From NCBI GenBank assembly GCA_021414045.1, contig JAIOPF010000012.1:1-6517 (forward strand): a DNA stretch of 6,517 nt, written 5' to 3'. Below the pieces are notes generated by a model. It was not told where the DNA came from and searched no databases. It saw nothing but the letters and a program-made list of their open reading frames with translations. The stretch comes from Deltaproteobacteria bacterium (lineage in GTDB: Bacteria; UBA10199; DSSB01). Shown here in pieces: positions 6,348-6,517 of the stretch. Numbering within the stretch: the first letter of the stretch is position 1; every line of letters begins with the position of its first letter. The translations under genes and the position numbers were made by a program.

Positions 6348-6359
6348 ATTATAGGTCAA
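6348..6359 (-). promoter_or_regulatory. Candidate housekeeping promoter region for paralogue B
   Basis: The minus strand carries TTGACC (6359-6354) directly followed by TATAAT (6353-6348). They are too close to serve together as -35 and -10. TATAAT could be a -10 with a poor -35, or TTGACC a -35 with a poor -10. TATAATTATA is a 10-base palindrome, so the plus strand has TATAAT too. A start near 6341 would give a leader of about 180 bases. Confidence 0.3.
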
Positions 6360-6371
6360 GTTTTTTTATAT

Positions 6372-6407
6372 ATTTCCCATGCTTAGCCTCGAAAGCTCGC
6401 GAGGGGC
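6372..6407 (-). repeat. Upstream block matching the paralogue A promoter block (4705-4740)
   Basis: Aligned without gaps on the minus strand, 23 of 36 bases match by hand count, including CTAAG and GGAAAT. In this copy the positions of the -24 GG and the -12 GC read CT and CG, so sigma-54 recognition is not expected. This suggests that promoter and gene were duplicated together and this copy later diverged. Confidence 0.4.
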
Positions 6408-6517
6408 CGGGGATTCCAATTCGGCGCCGTAAATGACGGATGGGGAATTCAAAGTCAATGATATTCTTTATGCGCTGCGTTACGAACTTTCGGAACGCTG
6501 AGGGTGGTTTCCTGTGA
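6408..6517. other. Right-edge sequence with no supported gene
   Basis: With the leader from 6161 this makes a gap of 357 bases. Beyond the upstream block I see only short frames. On the plus strand an ATG at 6433 opens 22 codons (MTDGEFKVNDILYALRYELS, then ER) with no good ribosome site. On the minus strand one frame is open from the edge to the TAA at 6349 (55 basic-rich codons, no start), and another to a TGA at 6455-6457. Either could be a gene end, but none is recognised. Confidence 0.4.

Noticed and set aside
6433..6501. 22-codon plus-strand ORF at the right edge
   Set aside because: Its composition looks protein-like, but it has no ribosome site, is very short and matches nothing I know; it could be a chance frame.
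6349..6516. Minus-strand frame open from the right edge, considered as the C-terminus of an upstream gene
   Set aside because: 55 open codons are not unusual by chance, there is no recognisable motif, and it crosses the block that aligns with the paralogue A promoter region.

Overview
The window looks like chromosomal DNA of a Gram-negative bacterium. It has GC-rich coding sequence, AT-rich gaps, three outer-membrane beta-barrel genes, and two good sigma-54 (-24/-12) promoters. Every gene I can support lies on the minus strand, so the window is transcribed right to left. I cannot name the species; a deltaproteobacterium-like lineage is only a guess from the mix of genes.

Left part (1-1308): tmk (thymidylate kinase) and the start of holB (DNA polymerase III delta' subunit) form a two-gene unit with a 4-base ATGA overlap; holB runs off the left edge. 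A strong intrinsic terminator at 1272-1308 separates this housekeeping pair from the gene upstream.

Middle and right (1361-6160): three outer-membrane barrel genes follow one another, each apparently its own transcription unit. The first (1361-3085) is a 574-residue protein. Its C-terminal part resembles BBP2/OmpL-like porins, and a further glycine- and aromatic-rich barrel-like region lies ahead of it; no signal peptide is visible. The other two (3412-4623 and 4919-6160) are tandem paralogues of 403 and 413 residues with clear signal peptides and a C-terminal phenylalanine. All three share a common motif set (Q-x-Y strand, G-[KR]-F, IG, then E or D), so this is probably a locus of one expanded barrel family.

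Regulation: near-consensus sigma-54 promoters precede the 574-residue barrel gene (3197-3212) and the 403-residue porin (4722-4738). The 413-residue porin has an upstream block that aligns with the promoter block of its paralogue, but both key dinucleotides are lost. It has instead a longer leader with an AT-rich promoter candidate and a hairpin whose whole loop can pair with a segment upstream. A 27-codon open frame sits between the first sigma-54 promoter and the barrel start and overlaps it by ATGA. The promoters suggest regulated, condition-dependent expression of the barrels by an activator not in this window.

No CRISPR array, insertion sequence, tRNA or rRNA was seen. The last ~150 bases at the right edge hold no gene I can defend.
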